Shown: positions 32,661 to 42,250 of the stretch, in pieces
How the letters are laid out: every line of letters starts with the position of its first letter
How positions within the stretch are numbered: position 1 is the stretch's first letter
From: an uncultured bacterium
GTDB taxonomy: Bacteria; Bacillota; Clostridia; Lachnospirales; Lachnospiraceae
Reading direction: 5' to 3'
Assembly (NCBI GenBank): GCA_905216215.1
Contig: CAJMSZ010000008.1
Span: 1-64,000, forward strand
Length of the DNA stretch: 64,000 bases
Notes under the pieces: generated by a model
What the model was told of the DNA's origin: nothing
Database searches by the model: none
The model's input: only the letters and a program-made list of their open reading frames with translations
Made by a program: the position numbers and the translations under genes

Positions 32661-33587
32661 ATGATTCGATTTCCACATTTGGGACTGGAGTTTGCTCATG
32701 TTCGGAGTGGGTTTTCTGTCTTTGGATTTGACATTTCCTGGTTTGGAATTTTTCTGGGACTTGCTGTTCTTGTTGGAACAGGTGTCATTGTTTTGGAGGC
32801 TTTATATACCAGACAGGAAGTTGATACATATTTAAATCTGATTCTATTTGCGGTGATAGCTGCATTAATTGGTGGAAGAGTCTATTATGTGCTGCCCCAG
32901 TGGTCTTATTATAAGAAACACTTGGATGAAATATGGAACATCCGAAGTGGAGGAATGGGGTTTTACGGAGCACTTTTGGCTGGAATTCTTATTGTATTTC
33001 TATACGGCTGGTTCAGCAAGGAACATATAGGAACTCTTCTGGATACCATAGCAATGGGGCTTGGGGCAGGACAGGCAGTAGGAATCTGGGGATGCTTTTT
33101 TGAAATGGAATATTTCGGGGAATATACAGACCGTTTCTATGCTATGCAGCTCCCGTTAGAACAGCTTTCTTTGGGCGCGGTTACCGATAAAATGAAGAAC
33201 CACATTGATACCATAAATGGAGAACGTATGGTTCAGGTGAGTCCACTGGTATTTTGGATGTTTTTGTGGTGTGTTATTGTATTTGGTGTGGTGTTTTTTC
33301 ATAGATTCCGAAAAAAGTTCGAAGGAGAGCTTTTTCTTGTATATATAGCACTCTACAGTTTTGGAAGCTTCTGGATGGAATTTCTCCGGGCAGATGTGCT
33401 GAAAATAAATGGCTGGAAAGTGACACAGATACTGGCGGCTTTTGTTACCGTTTTATCCATTGGGATGATTCTATATATCTGGAGTCAGAGTGATAAGGCG
33501 CGAATGCGAAGAATGCGAGAACGGGAGGCCTGGAGGTCTTCCAGAGTTATGAAGAAAGAAATGTCTTTAAAAAAGCTTTCTCGGTAA
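32661..33587 (+). CDS. Prolipoprotein diacylglyceryl transferase (Lgt) family protein with altered active site
   Basis: 308 residues, about seven membrane helices, overall Lgt order: SGGMGFYGALL (97-107), then the signature region and a C-terminal EGELFLVYIALYSFGSFWMEF. In Gram-positive Lgt the signature is GRWGNFFNQEAFG; here it reads GIWGCFFEMEYFG (141-153), so the essential Arg is Ile142 and the Asn is Cys145. The second conserved Arg (GRF near the end) is Ser236, though the following Glu (E240) remains. Canonical acyl transfer is doubtful. Lipoproteins in this window (42.6 and 62 kb) need a true Lgt, presumably encoded elsewhere. The gene ends inside a terminator. Confidence 0.8.
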   Translation: MIRFPHLGLEFAHVRSGFSVFGFDISWFGIFLGLAVLVGTGVIVLEALYTRQEVDTYLNLILFAVIAALIGGRVYYVLPQWSYYKKHLDEIWNIRSGGMGFYGALLAGILIVFLYGWFSKEHIGTLLDTIAMGLGAGQAVGIWGCFFEMEYFGEYTDRFYAMQLPLEQLSLGAVTDKMKNHIDTINGERMVQVSPLVFWMFLWCVIVFGVVFFHRFRKKFEGELFLVYIALYSFGSFWMEFLRADVLKINGWKVTQILAAFVTVLSIGMILYIWSQSDKARMRRMREREAWRSSRVMKKEMSLKKLSR

Positions 33588-33599
33588 GAGAAAGCTTTT
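33571..33599 (+). terminator. Terminator overlapping the Lgt-like stop codon
   Basis: AAAAGCTTTCTC (33571-33582) pairs perfectly with GAGAAAGCTTTT (33588-33599). The stop codon lies in the loop. Confidence 0.75.
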
Positions 33600-33610
33600 G
33601 TTAAATTTGC

Positions 33611-33639
33611 TGGACTTTTGGAAATAGACAGACTATAAT
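33611..33639 (+). promoter_or_regulatory. Promoter of the PFOR gene
   Basis: TGGACT (33611-33616), 17 bases, TATAAT (33634-33639), 43 bases before the PFOR ATG. Confidence 0.5.
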
Positions 33640-33681
33640 GGAGTACAAATCGAGAAATTGTTTGATTAAGGAGGACTAGAA

Positions 33682-36600
33682 ATGGCTAGAACAATGAAGA
33701 CCATGGATGGTAACCATGCAGCAGCTCATGCGTCTTATGCATACACAGAAGTAGCTGCTATTTATCCTATCACACCATCATCCGTTATGGCAGAAGCTAC
33801 CGATGAATGGTCAACTCAGGGCAGAAAGAATATATTTGGACAGACTGTGCAGGTAACAGAATTACAGTCTGAAGCGGGTGCAGCAGGTACCGTACACGGT
33901 TCTTTGTCAGCAGGTGCGTTGACAACAACATACACAGCTTCACAGGGCTTACTTCTTATGATACCAAACCTGTATAAGATTGCCGGTGAACAGCTTCCTG
34001 GTGTATTTAATGTTTCTGCACGTACCATTGCAAGTCATGCATTAAGTATCTTTGGAGATCACTCAGATGTACTTGCCTGTCGTCAGACTGGTTGTGCAAT
34101 GCTCTGTGAGTCAAGCGTCCAGGAGGTTATGGACTTGACACCGGTTGCACATTGCGCGGCACTCAAGGGACGTCTGCCATTTATTAACTTCTTTGATGGA
34201 TTCCGTACTTCACACGAGATTCAGAAGATTGAAGTGTGGGATTATGAAGATTTAAAAGATATGGTAGATATGGATGCAGTTGACGCATTCCGTAAGCATG
34301 CATTGAATCCAAACCATCCTTGTCAGAGAGGCTCTGCTCAGAATGGAGATATTTTCTTCCAGGCACGTGAGGCATGTAATCCATATTATGAAGCAATGCC
34401 TGCAATTGTCCAGTCTTATATGGACAAGGTAAATGCAAAGATTGGTACAAACTACAAGCTTTTCAATTATTATGGAGCAGAAGACGCAGAGAGTGTAATT
34501 ATTGCAATGGGTTCTGTCTGTGACACCATTGACGAGACCATTGATTACTTACTTACACAGGGCAAGAAGGTTGGTGTTGTAAAGGTTCGTCTGTACAGAC
34601 CATTCAGCGCACAGGCACTGATTGATGCGATTCCTGACACGGTAAAATACATCAATGTATTAGACAGAACAAAAGAACCAGGAGCAATGGGAGAACCGTT
34701 ATATCTGGATGTTGTTGCAGCACTTCGTGGAAGCAAGTTCGAAGGCGTTCAGATTAACACAGGACGTTATGGCCTTGCATCGAAGGATACAACACCAGCT
34801 CAGATTGTAGCTGTATTTAATAACAAAGATAAACAGCGTTTCACAGTTGGTATTGTGGATGATGTAACCGGACTTTCACTGGAAGTCGGAGCACCGATTT
34901 ATACAACACCGGAAGGAACCATTAACTGCAAATTCTGGGGACTTGGGGCTGATGGAACAGTTGGAGCAAATAAGAACTCTATTAAGATTATCGGTGACAA
35001 TACTGACATGTATGCACAGGCATATTTTGACTATGATTCTAAGAAGTCCGGTGGTGTTACCATGTCACACCTTCGCTTTGGTAAGAAACCAATTAAGTCA
35101 ACTTACTTAATCAGAACAGCGAATTTTGTGGCATGCCATAATCCATCTTATGTGCACAAGTATAACATGGTTCAGGAACTGGTAGATGGCGGTACATTCC
35201 TTCTGAACTGTTCATGGAATGCCGAAGAGCTGGATACCCATCTTCCTGGTCAGGTAAAAGCTTATATTGCAAATCATAACATCAAGTTCTATACCATTGA
35301 TGGTATCAGAATTGGTAAAGAAATCGGCCTTGGTGGACGTATTAATACTGTACTTCAGTCTGCATTCTTCAAGCTGGCTAACATTATTCCAGAGGAAGAA
35401 GCAATTGATTTGATGAAGAAAGCTGCAAAGGCAACCTACGGCAAGAAGGGTGACAAGATTGTTCAGATGAATTACGATGCCATCGATGCCGGTGCAAAAC
35501 AGATTGTAGAAGTAGAAGTTCCAGAGAGCTGGAAGAACTGTGCAGACGAAGGTTTACAGACACCGGAAATCAATGGTGGTAAAGAAGAAGTAGTTGCTTT
35601 CGTTAAGAACATTCAGGCAAAGGTAAATGCACAGGAAGGAAACAGCCTGCCGGTATCTGCGTTCGTAGATTATGCAGACGGAACCACACCTTCCGGAACA
35701 GCAGCTTACGAAAGACGTGGTATAGCCGTAGATATTCCAGTTTGGAAGGAAGAAAACTGTATTCAGTGTAATCGCTGTGCGTATGTATGTCCACACGCAG
35801 TTATCCGTCCGGTAGCACTGACAGAAGAAGAACTTGCAAATGCGCCGGAAGGAATGAAGACACTTCCAATGACAGGTATGCCAGAACTGAAATTTACAAT
35901 GACAATTTCCGCATATGACTGTACAGGATGCGGTTCTTGTGTAAATGTCTGCCCTGGTAAGAAAGGCGAGAAAGCCCTTGTTATGGCTAATATGGAAGAA
36001 AACGAAGGCGAACAGGCATACTTTGATTATGGAAAAGCACTGGAACCGAAGACAGATGTAATTGCAAAATTCAAAGAAAATACAGTAAAAGGAAGCCAGT
36101 TCAAGCAGCCACTCCTTGAATTCTCAGGAGCTTGTGCAGGCTGTGGTGAAACGCCATATGCGAAACTGGTTACTCAGTTGTTTGGTGACAGAATGTATAT
36201 TGCAAATGCAACAGGCTGCTCCTCTATCTGGGCAAACTCTGCACCGTCTACTCCATATACAGCAAATGCTCAGGGTAAAGGACCTGCATGGTCTAACTCT
36301 TTGTTCGAAGATGCTGCTGAATTTGGATATGGTATGCTTCTTGCTCAGAGAGCTATCAGAAGCGGATTGAAAGAAAAGGTTGAACAGATTGTAGAAGACA
36401 AGTGTTGTTCAGAAGAAGGTGTCGAAGCTGCAAAAGAATGGCTGGAGACGTTTAACAGTGGTGCTGCTAATGGCACAGCTACAGACAAACTGGTTGCTGC
36501 AATTGAAAACTGTAATTGTCCAACCTGTCAGGCAATCGTAAAACAGAAAGACTTCCTTGCTAAGAAATCCCAGTGGATTTTCGGTGGAGACGGATGGGCT

Positions 36601-37218
36601 TATGATATCGGATTTGGTGGCTTGGATCATGTCCTTGCAAGTGGAAAAGACATCAATGTTATGGTATTCGATACAGAAGTATATTCCAATACAGGCGGAC
36701 AGTCATCTAAGGCTACGAAGACAGGTGCAGTTGCACAGTTCGCAGCAGGTGGTAAAGATGTGAAGAAAAAAGACCTTGCAAGTATTGCAATGAGCTATGG
36801 CTATGTATATGTTGCACAGATTGCCATGGGAGCTGACTTTAACCAAACTGTGAAGGCAATTGCGGAAGCAGAAGCTTATCCGGGACCATCTCTTATCATT
36901 GCTTATGCACCATGTATCAACCATGGTATTAAGAAAGGTATGAGCAAGGCTCAGACAGAAGAAGCACTTGCAGTAGAATGTGGATATTGGAATAACTTCC
37001 GTTACAATCCGGCTGCAGAAGGCAACAAGTTCACTCTTGACAGCAAAGAGCCAAAGCTTGAAAATTACAAAGATTTCCTGAATGGAGAAGTACGTTACAA
37101 TGCACTTGTTCGTTCAAATCCGGAAAAAGCAGAAAAACTGTTTGCTCAGAACGAAACAGAAGCAAAAGAAAAATATGAATACCTTAAAAAACTTATTACA
37201 CTCTATGGAGAAGAATAA
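33682..37218 (+). CDS. nifJ: Pyruvate:ferredoxin (flavodoxin) oxidoreductase
   Basis: 1178 residues, the full single-chain form. Pyruvate-binding domain I near the N terminus (AYTEVAAIYPITPSSVMAE), a ferredoxin-like insert with two 4Fe-4S motifs (CIQCNRCAYVCPHAV and CTGCGSCVNVCPG), and the C-terminal thiamine diphosphate domain with proximal-cluster cysteines (CAGCGETPY) and the TPP motif GGDGWAYDIGFGGLDH. Oxidises pyruvate to acetyl-CoA and CO2 with reduction of ferredoxin, the central step of fermentation in clostridia. Monocistronic, with its own promoter and terminator. Confidence 0.97.
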   Translation: MARTMKTMDGNHAAAHASYAYTEVAAIYPITPSSVMAEATDEWSTQGRKNIFGQTVQVTELQSEAGAAGTVHGSLSAGALTTTYTASQGLLLMIPNLYKIAGEQLPGVFNVSARTIASHALSIFGDHSDVLACRQTGCAMLCESSVQEVMDLTPVAHCAALKGRLPFINFFDGFRTSHEIQKIEVWDYEDLKDMVDMDAVDAFRKHALNPNHPCQRGSAQNGDIFFQAREACNPYYEAMPAIVQSYMDKVNAKIGTNYKLFNYYGAEDAESVIIAMGSVCDTIDETIDYLLTQGKKVGVVKVRLYRPFSAQALIDAIPDTVKYINVLDRTKEPGAMGEPLYLDVVAALRGSKFEGVQINTGRYGLASKDTTPAQIVAVFNNKDKQRFTVGIVDDVTGLSLEVGAPIYTTPEGTINCKFWGLGADGTVGANKNSIKIIGDNTDMYAQAYFDYDSKKSGGVTMSHLRFGKKPIKSTYLIRTANFVACHNPSYVHKYNMVQELVDGGTFLLNCSWNAEELDTHLPGQVKAYIANHNIKFYTIDGIRIGKEIGLGGRINTVLQSAFFKLANIIPEEEAIDLMKKAAKATYGKKGDKIVQMNYDAIDAGAKQIVEVEVPESWKNCADEGLQTPEINGGKEEVVAFVKNIQAKVNAQEGNSLPVSAFVDYADGTTPSGTAAYERRGIAVDIPVWKEENCIQCNRCAYVCPHAVIRPVALTEEELANAPEGMKTLPMTGMPELKFTMTISAYDCTGCGSCVNVCPGKKGEKALVMANMEENEGEQAYFDYGKALEPKTDVIAKFKENTVKGSQFKQPLLEFSGACAGCGETPYAKLVTQLFGDRMYIANATGCSSIWANSAPSTPYTANAQGKGPAWSNSLFEDAAEFGYGMLLAQRAIRSGLKEKVEQIVEDKCCSEEGVEAAKEWLETFNSGAANGTATDKLVAAIENCNCPTCQAIVKQKDFLAKKSQWIFGGDGWAYDIGFGGLDHVLASGKDINVMVFDTEVYSNTGGQSSKATKTGAVAQFAAGGKDVKKKDLASIAMSYGYVYVAQIAMGADFNQTVKAIAEAEAYPGPSLIIAYAPCINHGIKKGMSKAQTEEALAVECGYWNNFRYNPAAEGNKFTLDSKEPKLENYKDFLNGEVRYNALVRSNPEKAEKLFAQNETEAKEKYEYLKKLITLYGEE

Positions 37219-37241
37219 GTTATAAAGAATCAATGTTAATG

Positions 37242-37284
37242 CCACCGGGCGTGAAGTGAAATCTTCCCGTCCGGTGGTCTTTTA
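37242..37284 (+). terminator. Rho-independent terminator after PFOR
   Basis: CCACCGG (37242-37248) pairs with CCGGTGG (37271-37277), the stem extended by GAAG/CTTC inside, followed by TCTTTTA. Confidence 0.8.
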
Positions 37285-37403
37285 TTTCTTGCTTTTTAGG
37301 TGCAAAACTATTATAATTTAGACAGTTATACGTTGAGAAATTTATGATGCCTTCCGTGAGTAAAACAAAAAGGACACTGACAGGCAGGAATGGAGAATGT
37401 GGG

Positions 37404-37979
37404 ATGAAGGCGCTCCTTTTAGGTACGGTAGGATTTCTGCTTTATTTTGTGTATGATGTGAACAGTGTCTCAATGAAAAACGCTTTTATACAAAAGTTTT
37501 TTGCACTTGGAACTGTATTGGAACTGTTTTCTTTTATTTGGGCTGGGATTAGTTTTTGGAAACAGGAGAATTTGTATACTATAAAGAACGTAGCTCTTAT
37601 AGCTGGATTGATTATTTTTTTTGTATTGCTTGTGTATACGTTATTTTTTGCACTTCCTTTTGAAGAGACTTATTGTCAGGAAAGCAGGATGCGTCAGGCT
37701 TACACGGAAGGAGTGTACAGTCTGTGCAGGCATCCCGGAGTGTTATGGTTTGCAGGATTGTATCTTTGTATGTGGGGGATAACGGGAAACGCATCTGGAG
37801 GAGTTTATTTCCTTGGTATGATTGGATGGAATCTTCTGTATGTTATCTTTCAGGATTTGTGGACATTTCCACGTACGTTTTCTAATTATCACATATATAA
37901 GGAGAAAACTCCTTTTTTGATTCCGAATGGGAAGAGTATTCAGGCATGTGAGACATATTATATGAGGGACAGGAAATAA
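37404..37979 (+). CDS. Membrane methyltransferase, isoprenylcysteine/phospholipid methyltransferase-like
   Basis: About 191 residues from ATG 37404 (GGAGAATGTGGG upstream); an upstream in-frame ATG at 37344 adds 20 polar residues without a site. Four to five membrane helices. YSLCRHPGVLWFAGLYLC matches the RHPxY/L SAM-binding motif of the ICMT/PEMT family, and a C-terminal FSNYHIYKEKTPFLIP fits the second half of the site. Predicted to methylate a lipid or membrane-embedded acid on the cytoplasmic face. First gene of a tight operon with GH3 and HD-GYP genes (17-base gap). Confidence 0.65.
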   Translation: MKALLLGTVGFLLYFVYDVNSVSMKNAFIQKFFALGTVLELFSFIWAGISFWKQENLYTIKNVALIAGLIIFFVLLVYTLFFALPFEETYCQESRMRQAYTEGVYSLCRHPGVLWFAGLYLCMWGITGNASGGVYFLGMIGWNLLYVIFQDLWTFPRTFSNYHIYKEKTPFLIPNGKSIQACETYYMRDRK

Positions 37980-37996
37980 CCTGAGGTGGATGTAAG

Positions 37997-39616
37997 ATGA
38001 ATTTGAAGGAGAAGTTAAAGAAACATCAATATAAAGAAATTTGGCAGCAGTATTGTGGCTTTTTGGACTTGTCTATGGATGGTTATATGAAAATTCAGAA
38101 ACGTCTGATGGAAGAACAGATTCAGTTGTGGAGCCACAGCGGTCTGGGCCAGTCAATTCTGAAGGGAAAATATCCTCAAAATCTGGACGAGTTCCGTAAG
38201 ATGGTACCACTGACAGAATATGAAGATTATGCGGATATCTTGTTATCAAAGCAGCCACAGATGCTACCGGGCAATCCAATCATCTGGATACAGACAACCT
38301 GGGAGGGCGGGAAGCATCCGATTAAGGTTGCACCATACACTAGGAGTATGTTGGATACATATCGGAATAATGTGGTTGCGTGTCTGATTTTATCTACCAG
38401 CAGGGAAAAAGGAAAATTTGACGTAGCATCTACGGATAAATTCCTTTATGGTCTTGCTCCGCTTCCATATGCAACCGGACTTTTTCCACTGGCTCTTGGC
38501 GAAGATATTGATATCGAATTTCTTCCAGCTGTAAAAGATGCAGTTAATATGAGCTTCAGTGAACGGAACAAGCTGGGCTTTAAGATGGCGATGAAAAAAG
38601 ATTTGGGTTTCTTTTTCGGCCTTGGAAGTGTGGCATACGCAGTCAGCCAGAGTTTGTCGGCTATAACAAATTCCAGTGGTGGGGTTCACGCAAGAGACAT
38701 ATTGAAGTGTAAGCCTCATATGATTGCTCGAATGATGAAGGCAAAGTATTGCTGTAAGAAGGAAAACAGGGAACTGCTTCCGAAGGATTTGTTTCATCTA
38801 AAGGGATTTATGGTGGCCGGAACGGATAATCAATGTTACAAAAATGATTTGGAAGAACTCTGGGGAATACGTCCCATGGAGTTATTTGCAGGAACGGAAC
38901 CTTCCATTATGGGAACAGAGACCTGGACAAGGAACGGAATGTACTTTTTCCCGGATACGGCTTTTTATGAATTTATTACAGAAGCAGACATGCTGAAAAA
39001 TCATGAGGACCCTTCCTATATTCCTCCGACCTATCTGATGGATGAAGTGCAGCCCGGAGAAAAATACGAACTGGTATTTACCATATTGAAAGGTGGAGCA
39101 TTTGCCAGATACCGATGCGGAGATATGTACCGCTGTGTGGGACTGGAAAGCAAGGAGGATGAGACCTGTATTCCACGGTTTGAATATATGGATCGTGTGC
39201 CGTGGATCATTGATATCGCAGGATTTACCAGAATTTCAGAAAATGGAGTGAAGAATGTAATTCAATTGTCAGAGCTTCCAATCTGTGATTGGATACTGAC
39301 AAAAGAGTATAATGAAAAAAACAGACCATATTTGCATATGTATGTGGAGCTGGAGAAGGATGCACTTTACAAACAGGCTATGAGTGCAAATATTTTAAAG
39401 GAACTTCTTAGTACTTATTTTAAATATATTGATCAGGATTATCGAGATTTGAAGAAGATACTGGGGATGGATCCGTTAACAGTTACGATTCTGCGATGTG
39501 GGACTTTCCGGGCGTACGAGCAAAAGCATGGGAAAAAACCACGTCAGATGAGTCCGACATATTATGAACTGAAGGAATTATTGGAGATGCAGGAATGTAT
39601 CAAGAGAGTGAGATAA
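37997..39616 (+). CDS. GH3 auxin-responsive-promoter family protein (acyl-adenylating, amido-synthetase-like)
   Basis: 539 residues, similar along its length to the GH3 branch of the ANL adenylating enzymes. The usual ATP loop SSGTTxGxxK is altered to QTTWEGGKHPIKVAPYT (99-115). The second motif ELFAGTEPSIMGTE and FPDTAFYEFI correspond to the YASSE and F/YEFIP motifs, and YRCGDMYRCVG matches the YRLGD hinge motif. Plant GH3 enzymes join carboxylic acids to amino acids; bacterial members are uncharacterised as far as I know. No signal peptide. Placed between a membrane methyltransferase and a c-di-GMP-type signalling protein with 17- and 9-base gaps. Confidence 0.8.
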   Translation: MNLKEKLKKHQYKEIWQQYCGFLDLSMDGYMKIQKRLMEEQIQLWSHSGLGQSILKGKYPQNLDEFRKMVPLTEYEDYADILLSKQPQMLPGNPIIWIQTTWEGGKHPIKVAPYTRSMLDTYRNNVVACLILSTSREKGKFDVASTDKFLYGLAPLPYATGLFPLALGEDIDIEFLPAVKDAVNMSFSERNKLGFKMAMKKDLGFFFGLGSVAYAVSQSLSAITNSSGGVHARDILKCKPHMIARMMKAKYCCKKENRELLPKDLFHLKGFMVAGTDNQCYKNDLEELWGIRPMELFAGTEPSIMGTETWTRNGMYFFPDTAFYEFITEADMLKNHEDPSYIPPTYLMDEVQPGEKYELVFTILKGGAFARYRCGDMYRCVGLESKEDETCIPRFEYMDRVPWIIDIAGFTRISENGVKNVIQLSELPICDWILTKEYNEKNRPYLHMYVELEKDALYKQAMSANILKELLSTYFKYIDQDYRDLKKILGMDPLTVTILRCGTFRAYEQKHGKKPRQMSPTYYELKELLEMQECIKRVR

Positions 39617-39625
39617 GAGGGTTGT

Positions 39626-42151
39626 ATGGGTACATATGGATATATTTCAATGATTGCCATGCTTTGTTATGGCTTTATGCTGCTTATGTTTTTGACAGCG
39701 AAGAGAGATAAACTGGTCAATAGTTTTTTACTTGTGCTTCTGGGCTTGATTTTTTGGACAGGTGGTTCACTCTTTATGCGAGCAGAGATGTGGCCAAATT
39801 ATATTTTCTGGTATCATGTGTCTTTGCTGGGAATTCTGCTTTTGCCCTATGCGTATTATTGTTTTATTTTGAACTTTGGCGGCATCACAAAGCGTCTGCC
39901 GGGACAGATTTATCTGGTGACAATGCTGATTTGTTTCGGAATAAACGTCTGCACCGGAAAATTACTGAAATATCCGGAAATCGTGGAAAAGAATGGAGTG
40001 CCGACTTTTATATATGATGTGAAACCGCCTGTGATTATCTTTTTTGGGATTGCAGCAATTTTTCTGGTGTATCTGTTCTGGATTCTTCTGAAAATATGTA
40101 AAGGCAATCCGCATATGCAGCATCAGTATGAACCGATTGTAATTGGAATTTTACTGCTGTTTATCGGAAATATGTTGCTTGGCTTTCCCGTTTTTGAAGG
40201 ATTCCCAATCGATATTTTAAGTGGACTGTTAAATGTATTTTTACTGTTTTATGCACTTATCAGAAGGAGATTGTTCCGATTGCAAATGCTGGCATCTTCC
40301 AGCCTTTGCTATGGTGTAGGACTACTTTTTTCTGTAGTTGTATTTCTGAACATGTTTCCATATTTCAGAACAGTATTGCAGTCATATGTTGGCGTGGAAA
40401 CATCCCTTTATGCACTTTTTCTGGCACTTCTGTTTCTTGTTATTTATGTGCTGGTTACATGTATGTGGAAGATACTTGTGAATTACGTGTTTGTTAAGGA
40501 AGAATTGCAGCAGGCGGAGAAAATCAAAGAATTTAACTCGGCCGTTTCGAAAACGTTGGAGCCTCAGAAAATCATGGATGAAATCATTCATGTTATCAAG
40601 GGAATTCTGGATGCGGAAAGTATCTACATTTGTCTGCAAAAGGCACCGGGACAGCTATATAAAGGGGTGTACAGTGATAAGCCGTTAAATGATCTGACAT
40701 TTTCTCTGGGAGAGGATCACCCGTTGGTAGTCTGGCTTGCCGGTAATGAAGAGCCACTGGTTTACCGGGAATTCCGATATACCATAGAATACAAGTCCAT
40801 GTGGGAAAAAGAAAAGCGTGAACTTGACAATCTGGGATTGTGGTGCTGCGTAGGATTAAAGGATGGGAATCATTTGAACGGAATTGTGCTGATTGCCGGT
40901 GGACATGGAAAGAAATCATTACTGTACGATGAATTACAGCAACTGACATCCATTGCGGCAGTGGCCTCTATTGCAATGAAAAATGCGAATCTCTATGAAC
41001 ATGCGTGTATAGAAGCAAGGACGGATGAAATGACCGGGCTTCTGAACCGGAAATATTTCTATGAAGTGCTTGCCCGGGAGTTTGAGGCAAATAAGGATGC
41101 TTCCATTGCCCTTGCCATTATCAATGTGGATGATTTCAAATTATATAATCAGTTATATGGAATTAAGGAAGGAGACAGATGTCTTCAGCGAATTGCTGAG
41201 ATTATCCGAAGCAGTGTAGGAGATTGTGGATATACAGCCCGCTATAGTGGGAAAGAGTTTGCAATTCTGCTTCCGCAGTACGATATTTATTCTGCGAAGA
41301 ATCTGGTAGAATCCATTGCAAAACAGATTTACAATATGAACAGCCGTGAGAAAGATGTGAAGCTGAAAGCAGTAACGGTGAGTGCCGGAATCAGTGCAAC
41401 TCCGTATGCAGTAAAGACCATGAAAGAGCTCATGGAAGCTGTGGATATGGCTGTTTATCATGTAAAGCATAGCGGAAAAAATGGAATTCAGATTTTTGAT
41501 ACGGTTTTTCAAAATGATACGGAGAGAGAAGAGAATACAGACAGGGCGAATATCTATCAGGAATATGAGTCGACCATATATGCACTTACTGCAGCGATAG
41601 ACGCCAAAGATCATTATACATTCAGCCATTCAAATAATGTGGCGTATTATGCAACAAATCTGGCAGAGTATATGGGATTAAATAAAGATGTAGTGGAAAT
41701 CATCCGACAGGCTGCACTTCTTCATGATATAGGGAAGATTGGGATTCCTGAGAGTATTCTGAATAAACCGGGAAAGCTTACGGATGAGGAATACGAGGTT
41801 ATCAAAGGACATGTGGAGGCTTCTATAGATATTATCCGGCATCTGCCCTCTTTGGACTATGTTATTCCGGCAGTCATTGGACACCATGAACGTTATGACG
41901 GAAAAGGTTATCCAAGGCGAATTGCCGGGGAAGATATTCCAGTGACAGCGCGTATTCTGTGTATAGCGGATTGCTTCGATGCTATGACATCCAAGCGCTG
42001 TTATAAGGAAGCAATCTCAGTGGAGGTGGCCAAGGAGAGACTTCTTGCAGGGGCAGGTACACAGTTTGATCCAGAGATGGTTCAGGACTTTGTAAAATGC
42101 CTGAATACGGGAATAATCAAATTAATAGATAGTGAATATAGCGTAAAATAA
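39626..42151 (+). CDS. 7TM sensor with GAF, degenerate GGDEF and HD-GYP domains (c-di-GMP phosphodiesterase)
   Basis: 841 residues. Residues 1-290 hold eight to nine membrane helices of the histidine-kinase N-terminal 7TM type. GAF-like domain about 300-460. GGDEF domain about 465-625 whose active motif is SGKEF (541-545) instead of GGDEF/GGEEF, so cyclase activity is unlikely and it may bind GTP as a regulatory domain. HD-GYP about 650-835 with H700-D701 and HHERYDGKGYP (753-763) fully intact, predicting c-di-GMP hydrolysis. It is the last gene of the methyltransferase-GH3 operon, so the sensed signal could be the product of that pathway. Confidence 0.88.
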   Translation: MGTYGYISMIAMLCYGFMLLMFLTAKRDKLVNSFLLVLLGLIFWTGGSLFMRAEMWPNYIFWYHVSLLGILLLPYAYYCFILNFGGITKRLPGQIYLVTMLICFGINVCTGKLLKYPEIVEKNGVPTFIYDVKPPVIIFFGIAAIFLVYLFWILLKICKGNPHMQHQYEPIVIGILLLFIGNMLLGFPVFEGFPIDILSGLLNVFLLFYALIRRRLFRLQMLASSSLCYGVGLLFSVVVFLNMFPYFRTVLQSYVGVETSLYALFLALLFLVIYVLVTCMWKILVNYVFVKEELQQAEKIKEFNSAVSKTLEPQKIMDEIIHVIKGILDAESIYICLQKAPGQLYKGVYSDKPLNDLTFSLGEDHPLVVWLAGNEEPLVYREFRYTIEYKSMWEKEKRELDNLGLWCCVGLKDGNHLNGIVLIAGGHGKKSLLYDELQQLTSIAAVASIAMKNANLYEHACIEARTDEMTGLLNRKYFYEVLAREFEANKDASIALAIINVDDFKLYNQLYGIKEGDRCLQRIAEIIRSSVGDCGYTARYSGKEFAILLPQYDIYSAKNLVESIAKQIYNMNSREKDVKLKAVTVSAGISATPYAVKTMKELMEAVDMAVYHVKHSGKNGIQIFDTVFQNDTEREENTDRANIYQEYESTIYALTAAIDAKDHYTFSHSNNVAYYATNLAEYMGLNKDVVEIIRQAALLHDIGKIGIPESILNKPGKLTDEEYEVIKGHVEASIDIIRHLPSLDYVIPAVIGHHERYDGKGYPRRIAGEDIPVTARILCIADCFDAMTSKRCYKEAISVEVAKERLLAGAGTQFDPEMVQDFVKCLNTGIIKLIDSEYSVK

Positions 42152-42155
42152 ATGT

Positions 42156-42218
42156 AAAAGGATGCAGAACATCAAGTTTTTTGCTTTTTTTGGTAAAAAA
42201 GGTTGACTGCATCCTTTT
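42156..42218 (+). terminator. Terminator of the GH3/HD-GYP operon, overlapping the next promoter
   Basis: AAAAGGATGCAG (42156-42167) pairs perfectly with CTGCATCCTTTT (42207-42218), 12 bp around a 39-base loop that itself contains TTTTTTGCTTTTTTT. The right arm overlaps the -35 and spacer of the lysine-riboswitch promoter. Confidence 0.6.
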
Positions 42219-42231
42219 TGCGTGGTAGGAT
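42203..42231 (+). promoter_or_regulatory. Promoter of the lysine transporter operon
   Basis: TTGACT (42203-42208), 17 bases, TAGGAT (42226-42231), 20 bases before the riboswitch P1 stem. Confidence 0.6.
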
Positions 42232-42250
42232 ATAGCCAATTGAATTGCTG

